NCBI GenBank assembly: GCA_009774735.1 | Contig: VSOH01000016.1 | Span: 1 to 16,203 of the forward strand | Length of the DNA stretch: 16,203 nucleotides | DNA from: Clostridiales bacterium | GTDB lineage: Bacteria > Bacillota_A > Clostridia > Oscillospirales > Acutalibacteraceae | Direction of reading: 5' to 3' | In this document: positions 8,301 through 14,201 of the stretch, in pieces | Position numbering within the stretch: position 1 is the first letter of the stretch | How the letters are laid out: every line of letters begins with the position of its first letter | Position numbers and translations under genes: made by a program | Notes under the pieces: model-generated | The model's input: only the letters and a program-made list of their open reading frames with translations | What the model was told of the DNA's origin: nothing | The model's database searches: none

Positions 8301-8357
8301 ATTCTCTTCATAAATGCTAAAATCAGTGTGCAGGTTTCTGTGTACGCTGTATTTCAT
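5343..8357 (-). CDS. lacZ: Beta-galactosidase, glycoside hydrolase family 2 (LacZ type)
   Basis: This enzyme hydrolyses terminal beta-galactosides such as lactose to galactose plus glucose, with retention. Its 1004 residues match the long five-domain LacZ form (~1020 in E. coli). In order: sugar-binding jelly roll (about 35-215), immunoglobulin-like domain (about 220-325), TIM barrel (about 330-620) with GVNHHDTH (H334/H335), acid/base Glu446 in WSLGNESGG and nucleophile Glu516 in FFQCEYAHAMGN, a second Ig-like domain, and the C-terminal Bgal_small domain (about 720-1000, with YYGRGPIENYSDFKE). There is no signal peptide, so it acts in the cytoplasm and needs an importer not found here. A weak AAGGGG ribosome site precedes the ATG. 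It stands alone between two terminators. Beta-galactosidase is the likely activity; other beta-galactoside linkages cannot be excluded. Confidence 0.95.
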   Translation of the reverse strand: MKYSVHRNLHTDFSIYEENKLEERSYFIPFSSVKKLAKTDYKNERYESDRVTMLSGEWDFAYYEKLSYVPEILDTDNMGFDKVTVPCTWQRTGYDQIAYINTRYPFPKKPPHIPADVAVGIYRKTVDIKNSSNRRTLSFLGVAGAVAVYVNGEYVGYSEGSHNTAEFDITAFLNNGKNEIVAVNYKWSNGSYLECQDMFRENGIFRDVFITEFAGSYINDFTLRSSKNSDGTYNLDISVDGCFEKNTKIEIKSAEKEPVISAELLPEKGVSLLNLTVDEWTAETPNLYELTIVLYKDDKEIEAIRTYYGFKNVEIKGEVFLFNGKAIKFKGVNHHDTHMTKGYAMSLEDMELDIQLMKEYNCNAVRTSHYPPDPAFLTMCDMYGLYVVDEADIETHGFYAVPHTTYNPNRLSNDTSWTMHYLDRVKRMYGRDKNHPSITMWSLGNESGGYKCQDVCYEYLKNANPEIPVHYEGVIRSKRWAYDVVSHMYGTPDLMRKILNGTAGNKYKGKPFFQCEYAHAMGNGPGGLEEYMQLFYSSDQFMGGCIWEWADHSVYDENAKYKWTYGGDHNEPIHDGNFCVDGLFYPDRKPSSGALEMKVCYRPIRAKQISGNIFELWNTRNFTDSSDIKVDFTVLVDGKSKEIGTVSSVIPAGAKKKVQINSTHFNQTDKDVFVNFVYTDKNSGDEIAAEQIIVSQAELKRADNQSKPADISVKGNIINVSFDNGSAVFDKNRGLISYAKNGAEYLKSNPIDKANGFVPHIYRGRLDNDQYMVIFWKIIGLDCSHTRLVSCEVKSKDNIRYISTVYDFVTRGVFVLARANVDYCFDKNGKMTISTSLKKVCPLTAQLPRFGVHTELKKELEKVKYYGRGPIENYSDFKEHAPVGIYETTVTDMAHKYIKPQDSGNRGDVRYSVLTNETGTGLRFTALERYINFNANHFTLEQLKKAKHIEDLPDVDTTYVTVDGFVRGTGSGSCGPIPSKEHMIEFGYLKPLNFSFEVEAVENA

Positions 8358-8392
8358 TTTTTTACCCCTTCAAATAAGTATTAAGTATAGAT

Positions 8393-8401
8393 AGTATAGC
8401 A
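8393..8401 (-). promoter_or_regulatory. Probable extended -10 promoter of lacZ
   Basis: On the - strand TGCTATACT gives a TGn-extended -10 (TATACT at 8393-8398), about 36 bases upstream of the lacZ ATG. At 17-base spacing the -35 position reads TGGTAA (8416-8421), a poor match, which an extended -10 can tolerate. The terminator at 8435-8460 means lacZ needs a promoter in this interval. Confidence 0.45.
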
Positions 8402-8423
8402 TAATAAAAAGCCAATTACCACA

Positions 8424-8460
8424 ACAAAAAAATTTAAGCAGGGAAAATTTTCCCTGCTTA
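8424..8460 (-). terminator. Rho-independent terminator after the hydrolase operon
   Basis: A 26-base perfect palindrome (8435-8460, core GCAGGGAAAA with its complement) lies 7 bases after the hydrolase stop codon. On the - strand it is followed by a T-rich tract, so it should end the DUF3737 / CMD-cupin / hydrolase transcript ahead of lacZ. Confidence 0.87.
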
Positions 8461-8467
8461 GACGCTT

Positions 8468-9442
8468 TTACATATTTTTGTCGAAAAACTCTTTGATTTT
8501 ATCAAAAGGAATAACCTCTGTTTTATCATACAAATCCGTATGAACCGCATCAGATATAAGCATTAACTCCTTATTATCACCCTTAAGATTTTTATAAGCA
8601 TCCCTGCTGAAATAACAGGAATGTGCCTTTTCTCCGTGAACAAGCAATACTGCACTTCTGATTTCACTGCTGTAATGCAAAATCGGCATATTCATAAAAG
8701 ACATCGTTCCTGTTACATTCCAGCCGTTATTTGAATTAAGCGAGCGCTTATGATAACCTCTTTCAGTTTTATAATAATCATAATAATCCTTAACAAAGAA
8801 TGGTGCATCATCCGGGAGCGGGTCAACAACACCGCCGCCTGCTGCATATGCAGAAGTCTTATAATCCTCTGTTCTCTGCCTATTGAGGGCTTTTTTCTTT
8901 TCATATCTGGCTTCTTCGCTGTCCTCACTGTCAAAATAACCCTTTGCATTCACTCTGCTCATATCATACATTGTTGATGCAACCGTTGCCTTTATCCTTG
9001 TATCAAGTGCAGCAGCATTAATCGCCATTCCGCCCCAGCCGCATATACCGATGATACCGATTTTTTCAGAATCAACATTGTCCTGAACCGACAAAAAATC
9101 AACAGCAGCCTGAAAATCCTCCGTGTTAATATCCGGTGAGGCTGTATATCTTGGCTGTCCGCCGCTTTCACCCGTAAAGGATGGATCAAAAGCAATTGTT
9201 AAAAAGCCCATTTCAGCCATTGTCTGTGCATACAGACCTGAACACTGCTCCTTAACAGCACCGAAAGGACCGCACACTGCTATAGCAGGCAGCTTTCCCG
9301 CATAATTTTTCGGCTCATATAAATCAGCAGCAAGTGTGATACCATATCTGTTATGAAAAGTTACCTTTCTGTGGTTAACCTTATCACTTTTCGCAAAGGT
9401 CTTATCCCAGTCCTGTACTAACTCCAATTCTTTTTTCATCAT
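8468..9442 (-). CDS. Alpha/beta hydrolase, dienelactone-hydrolase-like
   Basis: This is a soluble 324-residue alpha/beta-hydrolase-fold protein, probably an esterase or related hydrolase of unknown substrate. The N-terminal strands (VTFHNRYGITLAADLYEPKN) and the oxyanion region (AVCGPFGAVKEQC) match a subgroup of dienelactone-hydrolase-like proteins common in bacteria. The nucleophile elbow reads GICGWGG with Cys134 where most esterases have Ser, as in dienelactone hydrolases. A candidate acid lies in LLVHGEKAHS, and the catalytic His in ISDAVHTDLYD near the C-terminus. A lid-like insertion rich in Tyr and Lys (about 165-225) separates the two halves. No signal peptide is present. Translation starts at ATG-ATG with an AGGG-type site upstream. 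It is the third gene of the operon, 14 bases after the CMD-cupin gene, and probably acts on the same compounds. Fold is sure; substrate is not known. Confidence 0.82.
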   Translation of the reverse strand: MMKKELELVQDWDKTFAKSDKVNHRKVTFHNRYGITLAADLYEPKNYAGKLPAIAVCGPFGAVKEQCSGLYAQTMAEMGFLTIAFDPSFTGESGGQPRYTASPDINTEDFQAAVDFLSVQDNVDSEKIGIIGICGWGGMAINAAALDTRIKATVASTMYDMSRVNAKGYFDSEDSEEARYEKKKALNRQRTEDYKTSAYAAGGGVVDPLPDDAPFFVKDYYDYYKTERGYHKRSLNSNNGWNVTGTMSFMNMPILHYSSEIRSAVLLVHGEKAHSCYFSRDAYKNLKGDNKELMLISDAVHTDLYDKTEVIPFDKIKEFFDKNM

Positions 9443-9456
9443 TCCCTAACCCTTTC

Positions 9457-10197
9457 TTATAAATTGTTATATTCTTCATCGTTCACAGGCTCACACCATT
9501 CATTAGAAGTGTTTGAACCCGGAACTTCAATTGCTATGTGACTGAACCAGCAATCACGCGCAGCACCATGCCAGTGCTTAACATTCGGCGGAATAACCAC
9601 AACATCCCCTTCTTTTAACGAACGTGCCTCTTTTCCGTATTCCTGATACCAGCCCTTACCCTCAACGCAAACTAAGATCTGACCTCCGCCTTTTTCAGAC
9701 TTATGAATGTGCCAGTTATTTCTGCATCCCGGCTCAAAGGTAACATTTGCAAGAAACAGATTATCCTCAGCAGGATTTGTAAGCGGTTTTAAATATGAAT
9801 TACCGATAAAATACTGTGAAAAAGCGGTATTCGGCTCACCTATTCCAAACATTCCGCCATGCTTTTCACAGCATTCATCTTCACCGTAAACCTCTTTTGC
9901 CATATTGAATACTGCCCACGCATTGGGCCAACCTGCATAAAAAGCAGCATGTGTTATGATTTCAGCCATTTCTTCTTTTGTAATTCCATTATTTTTTGCT
10001 GAAATCAAATGATATTTCAACGAGCTGTCAACCATCCCCTTGCCCATAAAAACACATATGGTAACAAGAGATCTGTCCCTTAAAGATAATTTATCCTCTC
10101 TTGACCACACCTCACCGAACAGCACGTCGTCATTAAGCTGTGCAAACTTCGGTGCAAATTCACCTAAGGCATCTCTGCCTGCAGTCTGTTTAACCAT
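9457..10197 (-). CDS. Carboxymuconolactone-decarboxylase-like / cupin fusion protein
   Basis: This 246-residue cytoplasmic protein has two domains. Residues 1-105 resemble the carboxymuconolactone decarboxylase (CMD) family, with RSLVTICVFMGKG and EEMAEIITHAAFYAGWPNAW (E79, H83); the CxxC of AhpD-type members is absent from the usual place. Residues 130-240 form a cupin, with metal ligands H163 and H165 (WHIH), probably Q173, and H208 (PPNVKHWHG). A spacer holding CCEKHGG (109-115) links them. Such fusions are usually annotated only by domain; the CMD part suggests ring-opening, decarboxylation or redox chemistry on small molecules and the cupin adds a metal site. It is the second gene of the operon, starting 30 bases after the DUF3737 stop, with AAAGGA upstream of the ATG. 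Domain calls are firm; reaction unknown. Confidence 0.85.
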   Translation of the reverse strand: MVKQTAGRDALGEFAPKFAQLNDDVLFGEVWSREDKLSLRDRSLVTICVFMGKGMVDSSLKYHLISAKNNGITKEEMAEIITHAAFYAGWPNAWAVFNMAKEVYGEDECCEKHGGMFGIGEPNTAFSQYFIGNSYLKPLTNPAEDNLFLANVTFEPGCRNNWHIHKSEKGGGQILVCVEGKGWYQEYGKEARSLKEGDVVVIPPNVKHWHGAARDCWFSHIAIEVPGSNTSNEWCEPVNDEEYNNL

Positions 10198-10227
10198 AGT
10201 TCTTCATCCTTTCGTTATTTACTTATT

Positions 10228-11073
10228 CTAAGCACAACAGCATTTACATTTGTTTTTTTCACAAATAACTGCCGCTGCATTTTCGTCGTTTATAATAATT
10301 TCACCTGCACAAGGCAATTCTATATGACCGCAGTAAGGATTTTTAATACTGATTACAGGGGTGACAATTGTAGCCTGAACATCTGATTTTTCAAAGCACA
10401 AATCAGCATCAATCATTTCACAGTTTATAAGCCTTAGATTTTTGCAGTAGCAAAGAGGCTGCGTACCGATTATTTTACAGTTTTCAAATGTTACATTTTC
10501 ACAATACCAAGCAAGATATTCACCCTTTATAACACTGTCCCTTACAACAACATCCTTTGCATGCCAGAACGCATCTTTCGTATCAAAAGTACAATTTTCA
10601 AAAATAGCTTTTTGAACATACTGAAATGAATATTTACCGCTGAAATCAACATTATTAAACATAACATTTTCTGCTTTGAAAAGAAAATACTCACTTTTTG
10701 CGGTACAGTCATTCATAACAATATTTCTTGCAAACCAGCCAAACTCAGATGATATAATATCACAGTCAACCAGCTTTATATTTTCACATTCTCTGAGTGC
10801 CTTAATTCCGTGAAGCTTGGTATTTTCAATTTCAATATTATCCGAATACCAAAGTGCCGCACGGCAAAGTGCTGTCATTTCACTGTTTTCAATTTTCACT
10901 GTACTGTCATGCCAGAAAGGATAACGCAGATTAAAAAAACAGCTTTCAGCCGTTATGTTTTTACATTTCTTAAATGCACTTTCACCGTCAGCAGGACCGT
11001 CAAATGAACATTTGCTGACTGTCAAATCCCTGCTGCCATACAGTGCTCTTTCATCATTCAAATAATCACTCAT
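10228..11073 (-). CDS. DUF3737-family right-handed beta-helix protein
   Basis: This is a 281-residue protein made of short repeats with regularly spaced Asn, Cys and aromatic residues (for example FKKCKNITAESCFFN, LRECENIKLVDC, WYCENVTFENCKI). These stack as the rungs of a right-handed parallel beta-helix. The N-terminal ERALYGSRDL and the FWHD, ALWYSDN and EYLAWYCEN stretches are as I recall for the DUF3737 family, which has no assigned biochemical function. No signal peptide or membrane segment is seen, so it is probably cytoplasmic. The C-terminus ends in CEKNKCKCCCA, a Cys-rich tail that looks unusual. The ATG has GAGGA about 12 bases upstream. It is the first gene of the operon, divergent from the lysR gene. 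Gut Firmicutes often keep DUF3737 genes beside LysR regulators and small oxidoreductase-like genes (recalled, not checked). Confidence 0.82.
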   Translation of the reverse strand: MSDYLNDERALYGSRDLTVSKCSFDGPADGESAFKKCKNITAESCFFNLRYPFWHDSTVKIENSEMTALCRAALWYSDNIEIENTKLHGIKALRECENIKLVDCDIISSEFGWFARNIVMNDCTAKSEYFLFKAENVMFNNVDFSGKYSFQYVQKAIFENCTFDTKDAFWHAKDVVVRDSVIKGEYLAWYCENVTFENCKIIGTQPLCYCKNLRLINCEMIDADLCFEKSDVQATIVTPVISIKNPYCGHIELPCAGEIIINDENAAAVICEKNKCKCCCA

Positions 11074-11097
11074 ATAATCACTGCTTTCCTCAATATC

Positions 11098-11126
11098 ATT
11101 ATAGTTGGCAGATTTCCAAATTACAA
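11098..11126 (-). promoter_or_regulatory. Promoter of the DUF3737 / CMD-cupin / hydrolase operon
   Basis: On the - strand TTGTAA (-35, 11121-11126) and TATAAT (-10, 11098-11103) are spaced by 17 bases. Transcription would start near 11091, leaving a leader of about 18 bases before the ATG. It lies back to back with the lysR promoter, the usual arrangement for a LysR target. Confidence 0.72.
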
Positions 11127-11147
11127 ATACTTATACCGAATACAACA

Positions 11148-11166
11148 TTATGCTTGACAGGCATAA
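11148..11166. promoter_or_regulatory. LysR-type operator (T-N11-A palindrome)
   Basis: TTATGC-N7-GCATAA is a perfect interrupted palindrome containing the T-N11-A core of LysR-type binding sites. Its spacer contains the -35 TTGACA of the lysR gene, so bound LysR would repress its own gene and could reach the divergent promoter about 22 bases away. Inferred from pattern and place only. Confidence 0.6.
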
Positions 11167-11182
11167 CAAAATTTGCTATGCT
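11154..11182 (+). promoter_or_regulatory. Promoter of the LysR regulator gene
   Basis: A consensus -35 TTGACA (11154-11159) and -10 TATGCT (11177-11182) are separated by 17 bases. The start would fall at 11189-11190, so the leader is only about 9 bases (GGTGATTTT). The position of this promoter rules against the upstream in-frame ATG at 11105. Confidence 0.75.
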
Positions 11183-11197
11183 CAAATCGGTGATTTT

Positions 11198-12070
11198 ATG
11201 GAAATCAGAGTACTTGAATATTTTCTGGCAGTGGCAAGAGAGCAGAGCTTTTCAAAAGCAGCCGACTCACTTCATTTAACACAGCCCACACTGTCAAGAC
11301 AACTTAAAGACCTTGAGGAAGAGCTTGGTAAACAGCTCTTTATCCGAAGCAGCAAAGAATTATCATTGACTGATGACGGTATGATTTTGAGAAAACGTGC
11401 AGAAGAAATACTTGATTTAGTGCGAAAAACAGAAAATGAAATCAATAACAACAACGAACAGATTTCAGGCGACATATATGTCGGTGCCGGCGAAACAGAT
11501 GCTGTGCGTATTCTTGCGAAATGCTTTAAAAATCTTATTGCCGGTCATCCTAATCTTCATCTGCATATAGAAAGCGGCGATGGTATAGATGTACTTTATA
11601 AGCTTGACAAGGGGCTTGTTGATCTTGCCCTTATTCTCGGCAGTATTGATACATCAAAGTACAATTATATAAATCTGCCTGTATATGACACCTGGGGTGT
11701 ACTTATGCGCAGTGACAGCGAGCTTGCTGAAAAAGAATTTATCACTGTTGACGACCTTGCAGATAAGCCCCTAATCATTTCACGACAGGCACTTAATAAA
11801 AAAGAAATAAACAAATGGTTTAACGACAAAACAGACAAGTTGAATATAGTTGCAACATACAATTTAGCATATAATGCATCATTAATGGCTGAGGAAAACC
11901 TCGGTTATGTTCTGACGCTTGATAAGCTTATTAATACAGCAGACAGCAATCTTAAATTTATCCCTCTTTATCCTGACACAACAATTGACATTAAATTGGT
12001 CTGGAAAAAATATCAGATACATTCAAAAGCTGTTGACAGGTTTATCAGGGAGATTGAAAAGATAAAATAA
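11198..12070 (+). CDS. LysR-family transcriptional regulator
   Basis: This 290-residue DNA-binding regulator probably acts on the divergent DUF3737 operon and on itself. The N-terminus MEIRVLEYFLAVAREQSFSKAADSLHLTQPTLSRQLKDLEEELG... is the canonical LysR winged helix-turn-helix (helices about 18-50), and the rest is the two-lobe periplasmic-binding-protein-like effector domain (about 88-290). The start was chosen because LysR proteins begin just before this helix, and because a consensus promoter lies inside the 31-codon upstream extension to 11105. A minimal GGTGA ribosome site lies four bases before the ATG. The effector is unknown, presumably a small organic molecule linked to the hydrolase and CMD-cupin enzymes. 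The downstream permease has its own promoter but no terminator separates the two genes, so read-through is possible. Confidence 0.92.
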   Translation: MEIRVLEYFLAVAREQSFSKAADSLHLTQPTLSRQLKDLEEELGKQLFIRSSKELSLTDDGMILRKRAEEILDLVRKTENEINNNNEQISGDIYVGAGETDAVRILAKCFKNLIAGHPNLHLHIESGDGIDVLYKLDKGLVDLALILGSIDTSKYNYINLPVYDTWGVLMRSDSELAEKEFITVDDLADKPLIISRQALNKKEINKWFNDKTDKLNIVATYNLAYNASLMAEENLGYVLTLDKLINTADSNLKFIPLYPDTTIDIKLVWKKYQIHSKAVDRFIREIEKIK

Positions 12071-12082
12071 TTATTATATAAT
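12054..12082 (+). promoter_or_regulatory. Promoter of the permease / kinase-like operon, inside the lysR 3' end
   Basis: TTGAAA (12054-12059) and TATAAT (12077-12082) are spaced by exactly 17 bases. The -35 lies in the last codons of the lysR gene. The predicted start near 12089 leaves a leader of about 24 bases with a GAGGA site (12101-12105) before the ATG at 12113. Confidence 0.68.
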
Positions 12083-12112
12083 ATAAAAAAAGAAAGAAAT
12101 GAGGATACAGAT

Positions 12113-13468
12113 ATGGCTGCACAAATCATTGCCGTAGTAATTTTTGTGATTATGTTTGCACTGATTATTATGGACAAAATTCCGCGTCAATGGGTTACAC
12201 TTGGATGCGGACTGGCAACAATTGTAATTGTATTCGGAATTTGTATGAAAAGTCCCGATGCAATTATGGAAACACTCAATATAAAAAGCATTTTCAGCAC
12301 GGATTTCTGGCTGGTGCATGGTCAGGCTGAGGAAAGCTCAGCAGGAATTAACTGGGCAACAATAATTTTTATCGCCGGTATGATGGTAATGGTTGAAGGC
12401 ATGGCTAAGGCCGGCTTTTTCCGCTGGCTTTGTCTTACGATTGCCAAGGCTGTAAAATACAAGGTTATGCCCATACTCGTTACATTTATGATAATGAGTG
12501 CATTCCTTGCAATGTTCATCGACAGCATAACGGTTATACTGTTCTTGGCTGCCGTTACGGTTGAGCTTTCACAGCTTTTGAAATTTAACCCTGTGCCGAT
12601 GGTACTGGCAGAAATTTTCTGTGCGAATCTCGGCGGCTCAGCAACAATGTGCGGTGACCCTCCGAATATCATAATAGGAACAGCACTGGGCTACAGCTTT
12701 GCAGACTTCTTAACAAACACAGGCATTATAGCCGTTCTTGCGCTTGCTGTTATTGTGGCATTTTTCTATTTTTCATTCAAAAAAGAGCTTACAGCAAACA
12801 GCAGTAATTCCGTTGACCCTTCAACGTATCCTGACCCGAGTGACGCAATTGAAAACAAAAAGGATTTTATTGTCAGCACTGTTATATTTGTTATAGCAGT
12901 CATTCTTCTTGTAACCCATGCTCAGACAGGACTTACAGTTGCATTTATCGGTGTGGCAATTGCAGTCATAACACTACTTACTTCACACAAAAATATCGGA
13001 TACATTTTAAAAAGGGTTGATTATAAAACACTGCTGTTTTTCATCGGACTGTTTATTGTAGTAGGCGGTCTGGAGCAGACAGGCGTACTTGAAATGATTG
13101 CCGAGTTTATCGGAAAAATCTGCGGAGGAAATATTCTTATTATGGTATTCGTTATCCTCTGGATTTCTGCCGTTGCCAGTGCAATTGTTGACAATATTCC
13201 CTTTGCAGCTACAATGGTGCCTGTTATCAAAACTCTCGCTGCAACATCCGGTGCAGATTTAGGTGTGCTTGCCTGGAGTCTTGCAATCGGAACAGATATC
13301 GGCGGCAGTGCAACGCCAATCGGTGCATCGGCTAATGTTGTGGGAACATCAGTTGCGGCAAAGGCAGGTCATCCGGTAAGTTGGGGAAAATACTGCAAAA
13401 CCGCAGTTCCTGCAACAATTATTGTTATATTAATAGCCATGGTCGTTATTAAATTCAGATACTTTTAA
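12113..13468 (+). CDS. SLC13/ArsB/NhaD-type (ion transporter superfamily) permease
   Basis: This is an integral membrane transporter of 451 residues with about 11-12 hydrophobic segments. The superfamily's two inverted halves each carry the hallmark glycine-rich motif: GGSATMCGDPPN (174-185) in the first and GGSATPIGASAN (397-408) in the second, both in re-entrant loops that hold substrate and cation. Other family stretches are IIFIAGMMVMVEGMAKAGFF and DYKTLLFFIGLFIVVGGLEQTG. Members move di- or tricarboxylates, sulfate, arsenite or Na+/H+; the motifs do not decide among these. A loop of about 30 polar residues (about 228-260) separates the halves. It is first in an operon with a cytidylate-kinase-like gene 12 bases downstream. 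GAGGA lies at good distance from the ATG. The family is sure, the substrate unknown. Confidence 0.9.
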   Translation: MAAQIIAVVIFVIMFALIIMDKIPRQWVTLGCGLATIVIVFGICMKSPDAIMETLNIKSIFSTDFWLVHGQAEESSAGINWATIIFIAGMMVMVEGMAKAGFFRWLCLTIAKAVKYKVMPILVTFMIMSAFLAMFIDSITVILFLAAVTVELSQLLKFNPVPMVLAEIFCANLGGSATMCGDPPNIIIGTALGYSFADFLTNTGIIAVLALAVIVAFFYFSFKKELTANSSNSVDPSTYPDPSDAIENKKDFIVSTVIFVIAVILLVTHAQTGLTVAFIGVAIAVITLLTSHKNIGYILKRVDYKTLLFFIGLFIVVGGLEQTGVLEMIAEFIGKICGGNILIMVFVILWISAVASAIVDNIPFAATMVPVIKTLAATSGADLGVLAWSLAIGTDIGGSATPIGASANVVGTSVAAKAGHPVSWGKYCKTAVPATIIVILIAMVVIKFRYF

Positions 13469-13480
13469 GGAGGGCATACC

Positions 13481-14074
13481 ATGAATAAGCAAATGATTAT
13501 TTCAATAGGCAGAGAATATGGAGCAAATGGTCACTATATTGCCGATAAGCTGGCTGAAAAATACAGCCTCCCTGTTTATGACAGTCATATGATTGAATAC
13601 ATTGCCAAAGAGAAAGAGCTCGACCTTAATGATCTGAAAAAATATGACGAAAAAATGAAAAACAGATTGTTCTCACGAACCGTTGACGGTCACAGCAGCT
13701 CACCTGAGGATGCCATTGCCAATATGCAGTTTGACTTTTTAAGAGAAAAGGCAGCGTCGGGTGAAAGCTTTGTTGTAGTAGGTCGCTGTGCAAATTCCGT
13801 TTTAAGAGATAATCCTAATCTTATCAGTATATTTGTTACCGGTGATATGGAGGCAAAGGCAAAAAGAATATCATCCCTGTTTGGCGTAACACGCAAAGAA
13901 GCTGAGGCAATGATTGTGAAAAACAATAAAAAAAGAAAGCAGTACCATAATCATTATTCCAAGGAAAAATGGGGCGACTCACGATATTATGAATTAACAA
14001 TTAACACTTCAAAAATCGGCATAGAAAAGGCTTTTGAAATTGTTGACGCATATATTCAAAGCAGAATGATATAA
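13481..14074 (+). CDS. Cytidylate-kinase-like family protein
   Basis: This 197-residue cytoplasmic P-loop protein belongs to the cytidylate-kinase-like family (Pfam cytidylate_kin2 type), not to the housekeeping Cmk. The N-terminus ISIGREYGANGHYIADKLAE (about 7-26) occupies the P-loop position. Like other members (GREYGSGG-type) it lacks the Lys-Ser/Thr of a true Walker A, and here Asn-Gly-His replaces the usual Gly-Gly-Arg. FVVVGRCANSVLRDNPNLISIFV (about 104-126) and the basic lid KNNKKRKQYHNHYSKEKWGD (about 147-166) also fit the family. No reaction is established for this group, so kinase activity on CMP is doubtful. A GGAGGG site starts directly after the permease stop, indicating co-translation and a functional link, perhaps as a nucleotide-sensing regulator of the transporter (inference). 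Confidence 0.88.
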   Translation: MNKQMIISIGREYGANGHYIADKLAEKYSLPVYDSHMIEYIAKEKELDLNDLKKYDEKMKNRLFSRTVDGHSSSPEDAIANMQFDFLREKAASGESFVVVGRCANSVLRDNPNLISIFVTGDMEAKAKRISSLFGVTRKEAEAMIVKNNKKRKQYHNHYSKEKWGDSRYYELTINTSKIGIEKAFEIVDAYIQSRMI

Positions 14075-14088
14075 CAGAATTAACGCTA

Positions 14089-14121
14089 AAACGGCAGTAC
14101 TTCACTGCCGTTTATTTTTTT
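14089..14121 (+). terminator. Rho-independent terminator of the permease operon
   Basis: A 10-bp stem (AAACGGCAGT at 14089-14098 with ACTGCCGTTT at 14104-14113) has a five-base loop and is followed by seven T. It starts 15 bases after the stop codon of the kinase-like gene. Confidence 0.92.
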
Positions 14122-14132
14122 ACAATAGCCTA

Positions 14133-14161
14133 TTGACCTTAGTATGATTTCATACTATAAT
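14133..14161 (+). promoter_or_regulatory. Promoter of the MarR-MATE operon
   Basis: TTGACC (14133-14138) and a perfect TATAAT (14156-14161) are separated by 17 bases, and nearly the whole spacer is a palindromic operator. The start would be near 14168, giving a leader of about 34 bases that includes the second operator and the GGAGGT site. Confidence 0.87.
14141..14156. promoter_or_regulatory. MarR operator 1 (in the promoter spacer)
   Basis: AGTATGATTTCATACT is a perfect 7-bp palindrome around TT. It fills the -35/-10 spacer and touches the -10, so a bound dimer would exclude RNA polymerase. Assigned to the adjacent MarR protein by position and symmetry. Confidence 0.75.
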
Positions 14162-14171
14162 ACCCTTATTA

Positions 14172-14187
14172 AGTACGATTTCATACT
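14172..14187. promoter_or_regulatory. MarR operator 2 (downstream of the start site)
   Basis: AGTACGATTTCATACT matches operator 1 except for one base. The two copies are 31 bases apart, about three helical turns, so two dimers would sit on the same face of the DNA. Confidence 0.72.
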
Positions 14188-14201
14188 ATTGGAGGTATCT
14201 T

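Noticed and set aside
10228..11073. Pentapeptide-repeat protein
   Set aside because: Repeats are longer than five residues and irregular, without the A(D/N)LxX pattern; the whole-length match is to the DUF3737 beta-helix type.
11105..11197. 31-codon N-terminal extension of the LysR regulator
   Set aside because: LysR proteins start right before the helix-turn-helix, and a consensus promoter (TTGACA-17-TATGCT) lies inside the extension, so the start at 11198 was used.
13481..14074. Housekeeping cytidylate kinase (cmk)
   Set aside because: Length is near but the true P-loop Gly-Lys-Gly/Ser is absent and the context is a permease operon, so the cytidylate-kinase-like family fits better.
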